64,000 nucleotides of DNA from Pteria penguin (GCA_035048485.1 CM068585.1:18904501-18968500); one strand, 5' to 3'. Counted from the first letter of the stretch, positions 34,026 to 46,483 are shown. Numbers and translations are program-made. The notes: generated from the sequence alone by a model not told the origin.

Positions 34026-36518
34026 AGTAAGTACATGTGTATATCATTATATGTAAATAGGGTACACCAAATAAGTACATGTGTATATCATTATATGTGA
34101 ATAGGGTACACCAAATAAGTACATGTGTATATCATTATATGTGAATAGGGTACACCAAATAAGTACATGTGTATATCATTATATGTGCATAGGGTGCACC
34201 AAATAAGTACATGTGTATATCATCATATGTGCATAGGGTGCACCAAATAAGTACATGTGTATATCATCATATGTGCATAGGGTGCACCAAATAAGTATAT
34301 GTGTATATCATCATATGTGCATAGGGTGCACCAAATAAGTACATGTGTATATCATCATATGTGCATAGGGTGCACCAAATAAGTACATGTGTATATCATC
34401 ATATGTGAATAGGGTACACCAAATAAGTACATGTGTATATCATTATATGTGAATAGGGTACACCAAATAAGTACATGTGTATATCATTATATGTGCATAG
34501 GGTGCACCAAATAAGTACATGTGTATATCATTATATGTGCATAGGGTGCACCAAATAAGTATATGTGTATATCATCATATGTGCATAGGGTGCACCAAAT
34601 AAGTACATGTGTATATCATCATATGTGCATAGGGTACACCAAATAAGTACATGTGTATATCATCATATGTGCATAGGGTACACCAAATAAGTACATGTGT
34701 ATATCATTATATGTGAATAGGGTACACCAAATAAGTACATGTGTATATCATTATATGTGCATAGGGTGCACCAAATAAGTACATGTGTATATCATTATAT
34801 GTGCATAGGGTGCACCAAATAAGTACATGTGTATATCATCATATGTGCATAGGGTACACCAAATAAGTACATGTGTGTATCATCATATGTGCATAGGGTA
34901 CACCAAATAAGTACATGTGTATATCATCATATGTGCATAGGGTGCACCAAATAAGTACATGTGTATATAATTATATGTGCAGAGGGTACACCAAATAAGT
35001 ACATGTGTATATCATCATATGTGCATAGGGTGCACCAAATAAGTACATGTGTATATCATTATATGTGCATAGGGTGCACCAAATAAGTACATGTGTATAT
35101 CATTATATGTGCATAGGGTACACCAAATAAGTATACATGTGTATATCATTATATGTGCATAGGGTACACCAAATAAGTACATGTGTATATCATTATATGT
35201 GCATAGGGTACACCAAATAAGTACATGTGTATATCATTATCTGTGCATAGGGTGCACCAAATAAGTACATGTGTATATCATTATATGTGCATAGGGTACA
35301 CCAAATAAGTACATGTGTATATCATCATATGTGCATAGGGTGCACCAAATAAGTACATGTGTATATCATCATATGTGCATAGGGTGCACCAAATAAGTGC
35401 AGGTGTATATCATCATATGTGCATAGGGTACACCAAATAAGTACAGGTGTATATCATCATATGTGCATAGGGTACACCAAATAAGTGCAGGTGTATATCA
35501 TTATATGTGCATAGGGTACACCAAATAAGTACATGTGTAAATCATTATATGTGCATTGGGTGCACCAAATAAGTACATGTGTATATCATTATATGTGCAT
35601 AGGGTGCACCAAATAAGTACATGTGTATATCATTATATGTGCATAGGGTGCACCAAATAAGTACATGTGTATATCATTATATGTGCATAGGGTGCACCAA
35701 ATAAGTACATGTGTGTATCATCATATGTGCATAGGGTACACCAAATAAGTACATGTGTATATCATCATATGTGCATAGGGTGCACCAAATAAGTACATGT
35801 GTATATAATTATATGTGCAGAGGGTACACCAAATAAGTACATGTGTATATCATCATATGTGCATAGGGTGCACCAAATAAGTACATGTGTATATCATTAT
35901 ATGTGCATAGGGTGCACCAAATAAGTACATGTGTATATCATTATATGTGCATAGGGTACACCAAATAAGTATACATGTGTATATCATTATATGTGCATAG
36001 GGTACACCAAATAAGTACATGTGTATATCATTATATGTGCATAGGGTACACCAAATAAGTACATGTGTATATCATTATCTGTGCATAGGGTGCACCAAAT
36101 AAGTACATGTGTATAGCATTATATGTGCATAGGGTACACCAAATAAGTACATGTGTATATCATCATATGTGCATAGGGTGCACCAAATAAGTACATGTGT
36201 ATATCATCATATGTGCATAGGGTGCACCAAATAAGTGCAGGTGTATATCATCATATGTGCATAGGGTACACCAAATAAGTACAGGTGTATATCATCATAT
36301 GTGCATAGGGTACACCAAATAAGTGCAGGTGTATATCATTATATGTGCATAGGGTACACCAAATAAGTACATGTGTAAATCATTATATGTGCATTGGGTG
36401 CACCAAATAAGTACATGTGTATATCATTATATGTGCATAGGGTACACCAAATAAGTACATGTGTATATCATTATATGTGCATAGGGTGCACCAAATAAGT
36501 ACATGTGTATATCATTAT
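34010..36518. repeat. Minisatellite, 44-bp unit, about 57 copies, with 838-bp higher-order repeat
   Basis: The unit combines ATGTGCATAGGGTGCACC, AAATAAGTACATGTGTAT and ATCATTAT. Variants (t/c at 'catTatat', gtGcacc/gtAcacc, a 2-bp gain 'gtatacatg', 'gcagaggg', 'ttatctg', 'gcattggg') recur in the same order exactly 838 bp apart (34979/35817, 35131/35969, 35237/36075). This shows a block of 19 units duplicated about at 34865-35702 and 35703-36518. There are no unique spacers, so it is not a CRISPR array. Confidence 0.97.
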
Positions 36519-37370
36519 TTGTTCTGATATTCATCATATGCTATATCATATCATATTATATAAAACAATAGCATATAATACCGTGACATTTTCTTGACAT
36601 ATCACATATTCAGTAATAGTATGACAGATGGCTTGAAATAAGCATAATTCATTAATTATAGTGTACCTAATAAAATACAATAGATAAAGCCATTGCCAGG
36701 GTATATACAGACAGTAGGTCTTCGATTTCCAGATCGATGAGAGTTCAAATTCCGAGATAAGATTAACATTTTAATCGCAATATTCACAGACTTTGTTATT
36801 GTTATTCTTGCTGCATTGCTGTTTGTCCACTATACATGACTGAATCATCTGAATGCCAAGTGTTCTCATACATACAGTAATTCAAGGACACAAGAACCTG
36901 TTTGCTTATAAAAGTTTTGCGTAACTAAAAGATTTCAAACTTATATAATTTACACGCCTTCACGATTTGCATAAGGAAACCGAGAGAGAATGTAATGTTG
37001 AAAACAATCAATAGACAGGTGTCTGCTGGATATCATACGTGACAGAGCGCTAATTCAACAATATTTTCTTATATAAAGTTGGAGGATAGATTTATATTTG
37101 AAGTTTATATCTATGGAGACTTTAAACTACTTAATTACGATATTTTCAGATCGCTAAGAGCATGACCTCATTTTTATAAAACAAACTCGAGAATATTACG
37201 CAAGTTATGAAGCGAGTAACTGGAATATGCTTAGGTAGAGTGAGGGAGAAACTATTTGATTTAACTGGAATGGTGGTACAGTATGAAGCAAAGAAAAAAC
37301 CAGAAACAAAAGACATAGACATTGATTTTGTGTGTTATAAATAACACTCGTTATAAATATATTTTCCGTA
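36519..37370. other. No recognised gene
   Basis: AT-rich with no clear exon or repeat. Confidence 0.4.
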
Positions 37371-37612
37371 CCGTACATGTAGCGTGGAAGTTGGAAAATC
37401 CTCGTTGCCACGGTGGGCTGTCCACGTCTGTCCTCCGTGGACACCTCGCGAGGTCACTTTTCTGTCCACGTTAATGCTTTCTAATACAATTTGCCATCTA
37501 CCTGTACTTGTCCTCGCGAGGTCAAAAACGGACAAGTTTTTCACACCTTTTACCTGTATTTGTCCTCTGGTGGTCAAAACGGACAAGGTTTTCACACCTT
37601 TTAATTAACCTG
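37371..37612. repeat. CpG-rich patch with a ~52-bp direct duplication
   Basis: Base composition shifts to GC-rich with 'gtccacgt' and 'ctcgcgaggtca' motifs. 'cctgta(c/t)ttgtcctc' to 'ttcacacctttta' occurs twice in a row (about 37500-37551 and 37552-37605). Short frames on both strands are probably incidental. A related composition appears at 40200-40400. Confidence 0.6.
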
Positions 37613-38515
37613 TCCCCCACTTGACGTTAGGGATATTACATAGATGGGCCGCTATTTTGCAAATGTATCCTGAAATATTTCGTTAAATAATACAAAAGGA
37701 AAGAAAAAAATGACCGTTTTTCAATGACCACGCCAGTAGATAGCTTCAGATTGAGACAAGACCGGTTTCAGAGTTGAACTACATACGGCACTGATAATAG
37801 CCTTTACGTTGTTTGAGTTGTTTTATTGTATTTGTTCAGTCAACCGAAAAAGTAACATGTTTGCCTGTTAAGTTTTTTCCACATGCATGTAATTCTTCAT
37901 TTAACAGACGAATTTAGAAGAATCTATCTGAAGTTAAAGAAATGCAAATTGCTCACACGATTTACACTCTTATTATATTCAAAGTAATTCATTTATAATA
38001 ATGCATGATGGCAATATTAAGGACAAATAAATGTGGTTTTAAAAATATAAATGCCTTATCAAATAAAACCAATCTACCGATCTTTATTAAATAATGTTAT
38101 CATTTGAATAAAGGTTCATAATATTCATAATAAATTGAAATACTGTTTAATATTTGTTGACTACGTGATTATTTATTTCCGCGTAAAAAATTTCAAAGAA
38201 ATTCTTTTGTGTTCTGATTAAGTCATTAACTATTTTAAGCAAAAGTAATGATCTTAATCATTGCATGAAAGGTTAATTAAAATCATTATAAAATACCTGT
38301 TAAAGTATGTTTTTACAATTAAGTGTCGCTAAAGACTTCTTTCAAGTACCGGTAACTCTTAAAGAGCGAGATATGGGTGTGTATTAATAAATTGTGTACT
38401 AGCATTACTATTTTATATTTGAAAATTAATTATTATCAGATTTCTTGTGATTTATTACTCCCCCTCAACAGCAAAATCTAAGAACCATATCTCCGGCAAA
38501 GGGAGAAAACCCAAA
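37613..38515. other. No recognised gene
   Basis: AT-rich; nothing supportable. Confidence 0.4.
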
Positions 38516-38895
38516 AATGAATAACCCCCCCCCCCCTTTCTTTTACATGTATTTGTACTTGTTGAGTATGAAGAATCGTACGATGTTTCAGTCAAATATC
38601 TTATTCGCCAATACAATGGGCGATTTTCCTATTGCAAGTCTAAGCATTGTGCTGTTAGCCTTCAGGTCAAAAAATTTAAGTGAAAGATTTACGCCACCTA
38701 ACGACCGATTTAAAGTAACCACATGTCACCCCCCCCCCCCCCCCCCTTTCTCTCTCTCTCTGCTGTGCACGAGATATCGTTTGCAAACGTATTTTAAACT
38801 TTTTCAATACAACCAAAATATATATTTGTGTATGTATTAATGTAAAACATGCAAGGTTCAGTGTTCAGTCGGGTCATCATCTTTTATATATAATT
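38516..38895. other. C-run-rich segment
   Basis: Two long C homopolymers (near 38525 and 38731-38748), each followed by 'tttct', frame this stretch. The open frame that spans it depends on homopolymer length and is not trusted. Confidence 0.5.
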
Positions 38896-39335
38896 GCATG
38901 ATCGTATCCGTGAAATTAATAAAAAAAAAATAGATACGATCGTATTGGGCAAGAATATGTAACGAGACAAAACAATAAAAAAAAGGGGGGGGTCCTCTCT
39001 GTTTAGGTCAAACGGCACTTAGTCCAGGTAACCTTACGACTGGAGCACGCGTGTTGTGTGAAGTCTATTGTTCTACTTCATCCTGGTAGCGAATAAGTGT
39101 TTGACTTATGACACTGATTAATACACGGAATTAGACGATCGTATCCGATGAAATCATAAGATACATACGGCCCTATATCTGGCAGGAATATGTAAGAAGC
39201 TAAGAAATTTAAAGGGAGGGGGGGGGGGTGTGTTTCTGAAAGATAATTTTCTTTCCTGTTTAGGTAAGAAAACGACCGACACTCTAGTTTCCCTTGCGAC
39301 TCCAGTGCGCATGCTTTGTCTTTTGTTCTGAGATT
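38896..39335. repeat. Diverged direct duplication, ~180-bp halves
   Basis: 38896-39070 and 39135-39335 share 'gatcgtatcc', 'caagaatatgtaa/aggaatatgtaag', a G-run preceded by A-rich sequence, 'tgtttaggt(c/a)a', 'cttacgactggagc/cttgcgactccagt' and 'gcacgcgtg/gcgcatgct'. It is non-coding. Confidence 0.6.
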
Positions 39336-40199
39336 ATAAATATTTTTCAAAAGTTTGCCTGCACTTCACCAGGAAGATAAAAGAACACATAAAAAAGAAG
39401 AAACCCGACCAAAGAAAATAATAATGAATAAAATAGAATGAAGATCAGTGTCCATATGTATTAATATTTACCAGAATTAATCAATCGTGTATTTCATCGT
39501 AATCGCATGTAATATTTCAAAATCTGAATATGTTTATCAGAGCAATCAATAATGAATATCATATCACATATAATATGAATTTATTTGATTTTAAAGTCGG
39601 CTTTACTGAACTGACCCCACAAGTAGTAATTGCGCTCTTCAATTCGGATCGTTGCCTTCTTTAATTAAGAGTCCGAAATAGGTATTACAAAGAAACTCGG
39701 CACACTCTCGGAATAATAAATCATTTTTTTGTGTGCATGTCCTTGGTGACTTTTGTCATACAGCTTTGTCAGATGTCTTCAGTTTTCTCTTTTAAATCAC
39801 ACTTATACACGTATCTGTACAATAACCAATCAGCTTGTCTTTACCGATTTCATTCAAATACCATTGATGCACTTTTACGACAAGTAGATATACGGGTATA
39901 AAGAACGTAGTTATACGTCCAAACAGGGACGTATATATCTAAAACATATACGTCCGTGCTCCAGGTGCGCACTATATTTTCAATTTTTATATAAAAAATG
40001 CGTTCTAGTTTTAAAAATATTTAGAACAGCAGAATACCTTAAGATACATTTCAAACGTTCATTGTGTAATCAAGCAGAGGAGATTTTTAAAAAAAGATGT
40101 TAAATGATTATTAATCAAGATATCTTTAAGTCTAATTTCGTTATTTTTCATGCTTCACTGAACAAACACAATACGCATCATCATAAGATCGCTGCCTTT
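39336..40199. other. No recognised gene
   Basis: AT-rich. 39928-39953 forms a small inverted repeat (GGACGTATAT ... ATATACGTCC). A 'ttggtgacttttgtcatac' string near 39747 faintly resembles the Penelope-like 3' end. Confidence 0.4.
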
Positions 40200-40400
40200 T
40201 TAGCACTATCATACCCATTTACCGGGACATATTTCGTGTCCACGTTTGACCGTCTGACGGCGCGGACACAGGTAAATGACCACCTATATACGCGGTCAAT
40301 ATGGCCGATATACAGGGACAGTGTCCACGCGTGTCCGCGGCTTTACACGCCCAAATCCAATGTCCACGGTACATGCACGGTACATCACTCATTGTGTACA
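40200..40400. other. CpG-rich patch
   Basis: A local cluster of CpG dinucleotides ('gacggcgcggacac', 'cacgcgtgtccgcgg') in AT-rich surroundings. Several overlapping frames exist on both strands, none with a recognisable domain. It could be part of a dispersed repeat or a small CpG island; I cannot tell which. Confidence 0.45.
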
Positions 40401-41174
40401 CATACAAATGGTTACTGCACAGTATTCGCAAGTTCATGATATTTTTAAAAAATGTTACAATCTTTAAAAGTTATTTTCTAAATGTTTTCCTCATTTTACT
40501 AAATTTTTTGTACCATACATGGCCGTAGGAATCGGGGGGTGGGGAAGGGGGGGTTATGTTCCGATTTTTCACATTTTTAACTTTGTCTTCACTACTTCTA
40601 GATTAAATTTGAGAAAGCTTGGTAGATATTAAGCAAAGATGATCCTCATATACAATTTTACAATCATTGTTCATTATAGTGCAATGTTTTCGATGTCAAA
40701 GGTAAACAACATAGGCCCATTTGGGACTCTCTTTACTTTTGTTATCATGTATGTTAACTGAAGATACACATTTTTGTTGGTTTTACTTTTGTTCTCATTC
40801 TAAACTTATGTTTGTGATTATTTTACATTTGAATAAATGTGTTAAAATCATTTGACGAATGTCCTGTTGCACTGATTTGAATGAAACTTAAAAGGAATGA
40901 AACACTGTCAACAAATATGGCCACCACAAATTTTGAAATGCACATGATTTAATTTAAACATCAACTTTGGATATCTGCTTCGGTGAGAGATGAGACAAAT
41001 TCAATTAAGACCCCTTGTGGCCATTCGTTTGACGTTAAAATATCGGTGTGTCTAGCATATAAATGATGGGCAGTCAACACAAGGGGAATTTGGGGAAAAG
41101 GATTGCAAATTGCGGCAAGGGGATGTGAGTGACACTATTCCAAACAAGAATCTGAAGAGAAAATCTCTCAGAGA
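40401..41174. other. No recognised gene
   Basis: AT-rich sequence; a G-run near 40530. Confidence 0.4.
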
Positions 41175-41269
41175 CTTTTTAGAAAATATATTTGCATGTC
41201 CATTTTGAGGGACAGACAGGGGACAAGGGTGCCCCTCAAAATGGACATGCAAATATACTTTTTAAAAAG
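41175..41269. repeat. Long inverted repeat with 37-bp arms
   Basis: 41175-41211 and 41233-41269 are reverse complements. The inner 25 bases (TATTTGCATGTCCATTTTGA and its continuation) match perfectly, with a few changes at the outer A/T end. The loop is ~21 bases. Probably a foldback element or a minimal MITE. Confidence 0.85.
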
Positions 41270-41605
41270 CAACGATTCTGTTAAGTTTTGTTGAACATAT
41301 TAAATAGCACGATTTGTCCACTGCTATAAATTCCGCTGAAATATGAGTTATACAGTTAAACTACTACACATTATAGTATAGGAGAAATCAGGCAAGCGAA
41401 GCGAGCCGGAAAAAAATCAACATATTTTCTATAGAACATTCAGCTTTATGTTTGCATGATCCGGCATATACTAGCAGCCAGAATATTTATTTTCATTACA
41501 GCCAAAGCCAGATTTTTTTTATTTCCATCATTTTCAGGGTCAGAATATGTATTTTCAAAAAGTGCCAGCCCCCCTCTCCCCCCAGAATCAAATGTTCGTC
41601 CCCTT

Positions 41606-42250
41606 AATACTACAAGTTATTTTCACCATGCAAAGATAAAAAGTGTTCGGGCTCTGGAAAACATTTACTCAAGCAAACATAGGCGCAATTTCCCTTTTCT
41701 CTTAGTGCCTCTAAGTTGAAATGACAAGCCCTGAACACCGATGATTATCAATGTTTGGAAGGTGGAAATTAGTTTATCATTAACTGTCAGCAATCGCGGA
41801 TTGTGAGGGGGATTGCAACCCTCTTTGGTCGGAAATTTTTACCAAAAAAAGGTTATTTTCGGACATTTTCAAGGCTGCAACCCCCCCTTTCAGACTGAAT
41901 AGTGGAAAATAGTAGTCATGGCAGGCTGCAACTCTTCATTTCAAAAAATTTCTAGATCCGCCTATGATCAGTGTCTAGCTCTATGCGATTCAATCAAGAC
42001 TCCTAGTGTCCTATGACATATTTGTAATTTGGAAAATAAAACCATGCATGAATGACTATTATAATAGTTATTCATGCATTATTTTAATAATAGTTATTCA
42101 TGCATATTTTAATTTTCCAAATTACAAATATGTCATAGGACATTAGGCACAAAAAGAGCCTAAAACAGTGGTATCATAATGCAATTTTTGTTTTGAGTTT
42201 ACAAGTTTGGCCTCTCTTGGCCACTTTTGAATTGCTTCCTACGGGCCTGA
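41606..42250. repeat. Dispersed repeat, copy 2 (filled MITE site)
   Basis: Direct-orientation homologue of 7314-7880. Homology breaks at 'gactcctag' (42006), resumes after the inverted-repeat element, and continues to 'ttttgaattgcttcctacgg'. Confidence 0.8.
42007..42142. mobile_element. 136-bp MITE with ~31-bp terminal inverted repeats
   Basis: The ends TGTCCTATGACATATTTGTA and its exact reverse complement enclose a second internal palindrome around TATTCATGCAT. Flanking bases 'ctag' and 'ttag' suggest a short TA or TAG target duplication. The empty site at 7.7 kb shows it is an insertion. The near-complete self-complementarity means the whole element can fold back. Confidence 0.88.
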
Positions 42251-42309
42251 CATACTATTGGCTCATTTTCTCATTATAAAGTGTGTTGTATATCTCTAAA
42301 TACACCATT

Positions 42310-42412
42310 GCGCCCCTATGTTTAATAGGTTGGGGACCTCCTGCTTCCATGTCGCGATGTGACTGAAAATTGTTGAAATCGACGTAAAACACCAATCAAC
42401 CAACCAACAACC
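42310..42412 (+). mobile_element. SINE 3' end fragment
   Basis: 'ggacctcctgcttccatgtc', 'gcgatgtgactgaaaattg', 'ttgaaatcgacgtaaaac' and 'accaatcaaccaaccaac'. It is the plus-strand match of 17621-17702. Confidence 0.7.
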
Positions 42413-42663
42413 AACTAAATACACCATAGAATTCGGAATAGTGCAAATTTAAAAGGTATCAGGCATTCTTGGTAAACTGTGGCGTTTCTCGTTTCCCATA
42501 GTGTATGAAGATACTTTATAAAGGATTATGACGTGAGTATCATTACGTTTATTTTCAGAATCTGTGAACACCATGAGAAGCTAGATGCACTACAACTTAT
42601 CAAAATATCTGGTACCTCTAATAATAGCACTATCACAGTGATATTTTATCTATGATAAATTTA

Positions 42664-42845
42664 GAATATATATACCTTTTAATTTTGTGCACCATATACG
42701 CATTTCGACAATTTATGTCTCTTCAGTGATGCTCGTAGCCGAATGATTGGAATTCTCAAAATATATAAAAATATGAAGGGCAGTGTTGAAGCTAAAATTA
42801 CCGAAAAGTGAACCAAAGTATCTAAAATATTTCAATCCAGAACAA
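42664..42845 (-). mobile_element. Hammerhead-type small repeat, 5'-truncated
   Basis: On the minus strand it ends with CTGAAGA (42726-42720), a GACA/TGTC stem, GAAA (42706-42703), then the stem-III-like 'tgcgtatatggtgcac' and 'aaaattaaaaggtatatata'. It matches the 63.2-kb copy over about 180 bp. The conserved hammerhead boxes are present, but the base after stem III that should be U (pairing with the last A of GAAA) is C, so activity is doubtful. Confidence 0.7.
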
Positions 42846-44169
42846 TGGTGTATGGAGAAAGATGACAACATAGCTGAATCTTTGAAGTTTGATCTATTAA
42901 CCTAAATCAATTAAACAGTGAAATAACAAGAAATCGAAGCTTAACATTTCAACATTAAATTTCAACAGCAAGCATGTGTAGTGTTAGCGGTGGGTAATGT
43001 TTGACATCTTTTCGTACAGTCTCGAAAACATTTGCTTAGCCATTCATGTATGTCAGACAACTCTGGCATAAACACATCGGTTGATAGCATTCTGGTCGCG
43101 CGCCAATCTTCAAACATAGATAGAACTCTACTTGTATTTTCTTTTCTCTTGTATTCATACTTTCTGTAGATTCTATCATCTCGCGCATCTTCTGATCGAG
43201 GACGAAATCTCTATATCGAAAAGTAATTTTCGTTACACTTTTACGGACAGCAACTTAAATCGACCATCTCAAATAGCATGTCTTGATTTTCGACGGAACT
43301 AAACTGTTTTTCAAATTCGTCGAGCACCTCATCAAAAATAAGCGGTATTTAATTCAATTTGAAATTCCTAACATCATAAACTAATAATGCCTGGTCCAAG
43401 CTTAATTCTCCGAATAGATATTTATACTCGATTTCGTTATCTAGTTGAAATAGTGTCATGTCGTCAATATCTCCCTATTTGTCACCCGCGCAACTCTTCG
43501 TTTCCATTTTCGCAGCCGTACGCTCGATTTTGTTAGCAAGTTTGCTGAGATGGTGTTATGTCGTGAATATGATGAATATCTCCATGTTTCTTAACCGCGC
43601 AACTCTCCATTTTAGCAGTCATTTTCTCAATGGGAAAAATTTAGACTAATCATGTCATTGTTGTTTCGTCATACTGCACGCGCGGACGATGAAGTACCAT
43701 GCGATTACCCAACTCTCAAAGACGATAAATCACCTTTGAACAAGAAAATCTATTGACGCAAGCGTCAAAGTTTCGGGCCGTAACCAAATTTTTCACTGAC
43801 TTATATTTCCATTACTATAGGTTTCGACCTACCTATAGTGTACAGTTGTTTAAACACCGTTTTCTTTTTTGACTTTATGTAATAAGCTCAGTACAAGTTT
43901 GATTATGATATGTTCCTAGAAGTAATACTGTAATTTGAAAAAAAAGTTAAATTGTGATATTTGTTGGTTATGATTGAATAATATTTGAAAGGATAATGCC
44001 TCTTCATACGGTACTGAAAAATGGCATCTTAAAATATCGTCAAGAAACTACTTTAAACCATAAGCAAGTCAATACTTAGTGCGTGGCCCTTAGTACTTAG
44101 TGTGTAATATGGCGACATGTGTAATTGTTTTGAAAATTTACAAAAAGTCATTGCTCCCAAAAACGATGT
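42846..44169. other. No recognised gene
   Basis: 43010-43700 is slightly richer in GC and has a loose ~110-bp duplication around 'atgtcgt(c/g)aatat...ctccat/ctccct' (43458 and 43556). The frame at 43458-43649 spans it without a known domain. Confidence 0.4.
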
Positions 44170-44370
44170 CGCTTGCCATATGTTTACCCATAAACTTGAC
44201 CTTGAATATGACCTTGACAGTCTCAGTTTGACCTTCGGCTCTCATCGTAATAAATCAATCCTGCAAGTTTGATTTGAAGTATAGATGTTTAATACTAAAT
44301 TATGACCAATAATGTGAAAGCGTGACTGACAGACAGACGGATGGACATCGGACAAATTGATTCAAATGTT
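44170..44370. repeat. TGACCTT-box dispersed repeat
   Basis: 'aacttgaccttgaatatgac' and 'cagtttgaccttcgg', ending in 'tgactgacagacagacggat'. Single diverged unit of the broad TGACCTT family. Confidence 0.6.
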
Positions 44371-45705
44371 TTGTTTCGCAGGTGACATAAAAAAAAGGTC
44401 TGAAAAGTGCAATGTAGATGCAATTTCGATGAAATCTAGATATGAAAGCAGTTTTAAGGGAGGAGTAAGCATCTTCTGTCTATTTGTGCAGGCAGGAAAG
44501 TCATGGCACATTATACATGTCTAGTTATCACAGACAGACAAAATGACAGTAAAGGTTAATGCTATGTGTTCATCCATTTCATGCCAAGTATTTATAACAC
44601 TTTGATTAAAATAAACATTATGTATTGATGAAAATCACTATGCTGGGCTAGGGCAAGTATAACACACCAAGTATGTTGAAAGTTCATTTCTGTATTCTAA
44701 ATTTCTTACTGATACTTGAATATGATTAGAAATGATACACAGATCAGATGAAAAACTTTTTTCTAGGAAAACACTTATATAAACAATAGAAAAAACTAGA
44801 CATTTGACTAGCATGCAAGATTTTTGGTCATTCATTGAAATAGATAATGTTATCAAAACTTACAAAACTTGACTGCAAGTGAATGTAAACAAATTTTATG
44901 CTGGGCTCAAATATAATTCAAACTAATATTGAAAGCAAATTTGTAATTAATCCAAAAATTTAAAAACAAATAATATTTGAATAATCTTGTCAAGTACAAG
45001 TGGTGTTACTGTTAATGTTTATGGTACAAATCAAATCACACTAAGATTAATCAATACAATAGGACTATCATAATTGTTACATCAAATTAATAAATCTAAG
45101 CTACGGTATGACTTAAGTATATTCTCAATTTATGGCGCCGGACCCTGTTGCTTAAAATGCTTTCAACATAATCTTTAAATTCAAAATATCTTTCAATATT
45201 ATTGACTGAATCCAAATTAAGAATATTACAATGAAATCAAACCACAGAATAAAAAATTGAATTTAAATGTTACAGTCTAAGTTTAAGAATTCATTGGGAT
45301 TTTTTTTTACCTATTATACTTTGTAAATTTTGAACAAAAAGGTTTAAAGTAGTAGTATCAAAACAGTTTGTATTATTTTGAATTACTTTTGATTTTCTTG
45401 CTATTTCTTACTAATTTCTATGAAAACTTTAATTCAAACTTCATATCTACATAATTAGTGATAATAATTTCAAACATGACCTGTTGTCTTTAATTATCTT
45501 TAAGTAATCATTTTGTTGTACAAAGTAAAAGAATTATAGCAACTGGAAAACGCAAATGTTAAAAATGACGAATCACCGGAACGGAGGTTTTAAACGCGAA
45601 ATAAGGCCCTTAAACATATTTTCAATAACCAAAAAAAGATTTTATTTGTGTAAATAGTAGACAATCAGTGGCATAATTTTCTTAATACATCGCTATTTAA
45701 TGTCC
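44371..45705. other. No recognised gene; solo MITE arm at 45112-45142
   Basis: At 45112-45142 one arm of the 3841-4047 MITE lies alone ('gacttaagtatattctcaat', then 'ttatggcgcc'). The rest is AT-rich. Confidence 0.5.
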
Positions 45706-45710
45706 GTTTT

Positions 45711-45753
45711 GGTCCGATCCGGTCCGATTTGGTCCGACCCGGTCCGATCCGGT
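45711..45753. repeat. 10-bp tandem repeat, four copies
   Basis: GGTCCGATCC repeats in perfect 10-bp register with small changes (GATTT, GACCC). Confidence 0.9.
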
Positions 45754-46483
45754 GATTCGTCTCACCGTACAATTAACCTATAAAAATATCGTAGAAAATT
45801 TGTTTTTATAAAGTTATACCCATCTCGTCTCTTATTTTTGGAGGTTAATTGTACAACTTAAGACACTCTTGTTTCAGACAAATGTATGAAATTATAGATG
45901 ATGACATGGAATTAAAATTTGAATCAATGTCAATGACTTAAAAGGCTTAAATCGGTATAACTTGACTTAAAACATATTTTTGTATGCTTCATTTTATGTA
46001 TCATTGTTTAGTATAAGTTTACATATACGTCTTAGAATACAATTTCTTCAGTGATCACTTATGATTATAATCAGAGATTATAATCAGAGATACTGGTAAA
46101 TTTTTATTCTGTAATTTTCTTTTCGGTAGATTTTACGATCTTTTCGGTAAACTCAACCTCTCCGGTAATCCCTTCTATACTATCGCGTATATCAAGGTTT
46201 CTAAAAATAAACTAAACATTGAGCACAGCATCGCCGTATATACATATCTATAAATAGCGCCGCAACGATGATGTCATAATTTTCTGCTCTTGTAATAACA
46301 GGAAAAAAATTTTTTCACGATAATATGTACAAAGGATGTGAACGTAACGATTTTTGTTAAGCGTTTTAATGACCTTTAGTGACCAAGATGATATCTAGTA
46401 AACAAAGTAATACCGCAGTGAATCATAGTACTTTACAGGGCAGCAGTAAATCACAGTGTTTTCTCCAAAGTTAAATCAGTAAA
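45754..46483. other. No recognised gene
   Basis: AT-rich; 'tataatcagaga' is duplicated near 46065-46090. Confidence 0.4.

Noticed and set aside
34010..36518. Possible CRISPR-like array
   Set aside because: Units are contiguous and similar along their whole length, with no unique spacers. The surroundings are eukaryotic repeats.
39740..39800. Further Penelope-like 3' end
   Set aside because: Only a short 'ggtgacttttgtcatac' string matches; the hallmark GTGAGTGGGAAGG block is absent.
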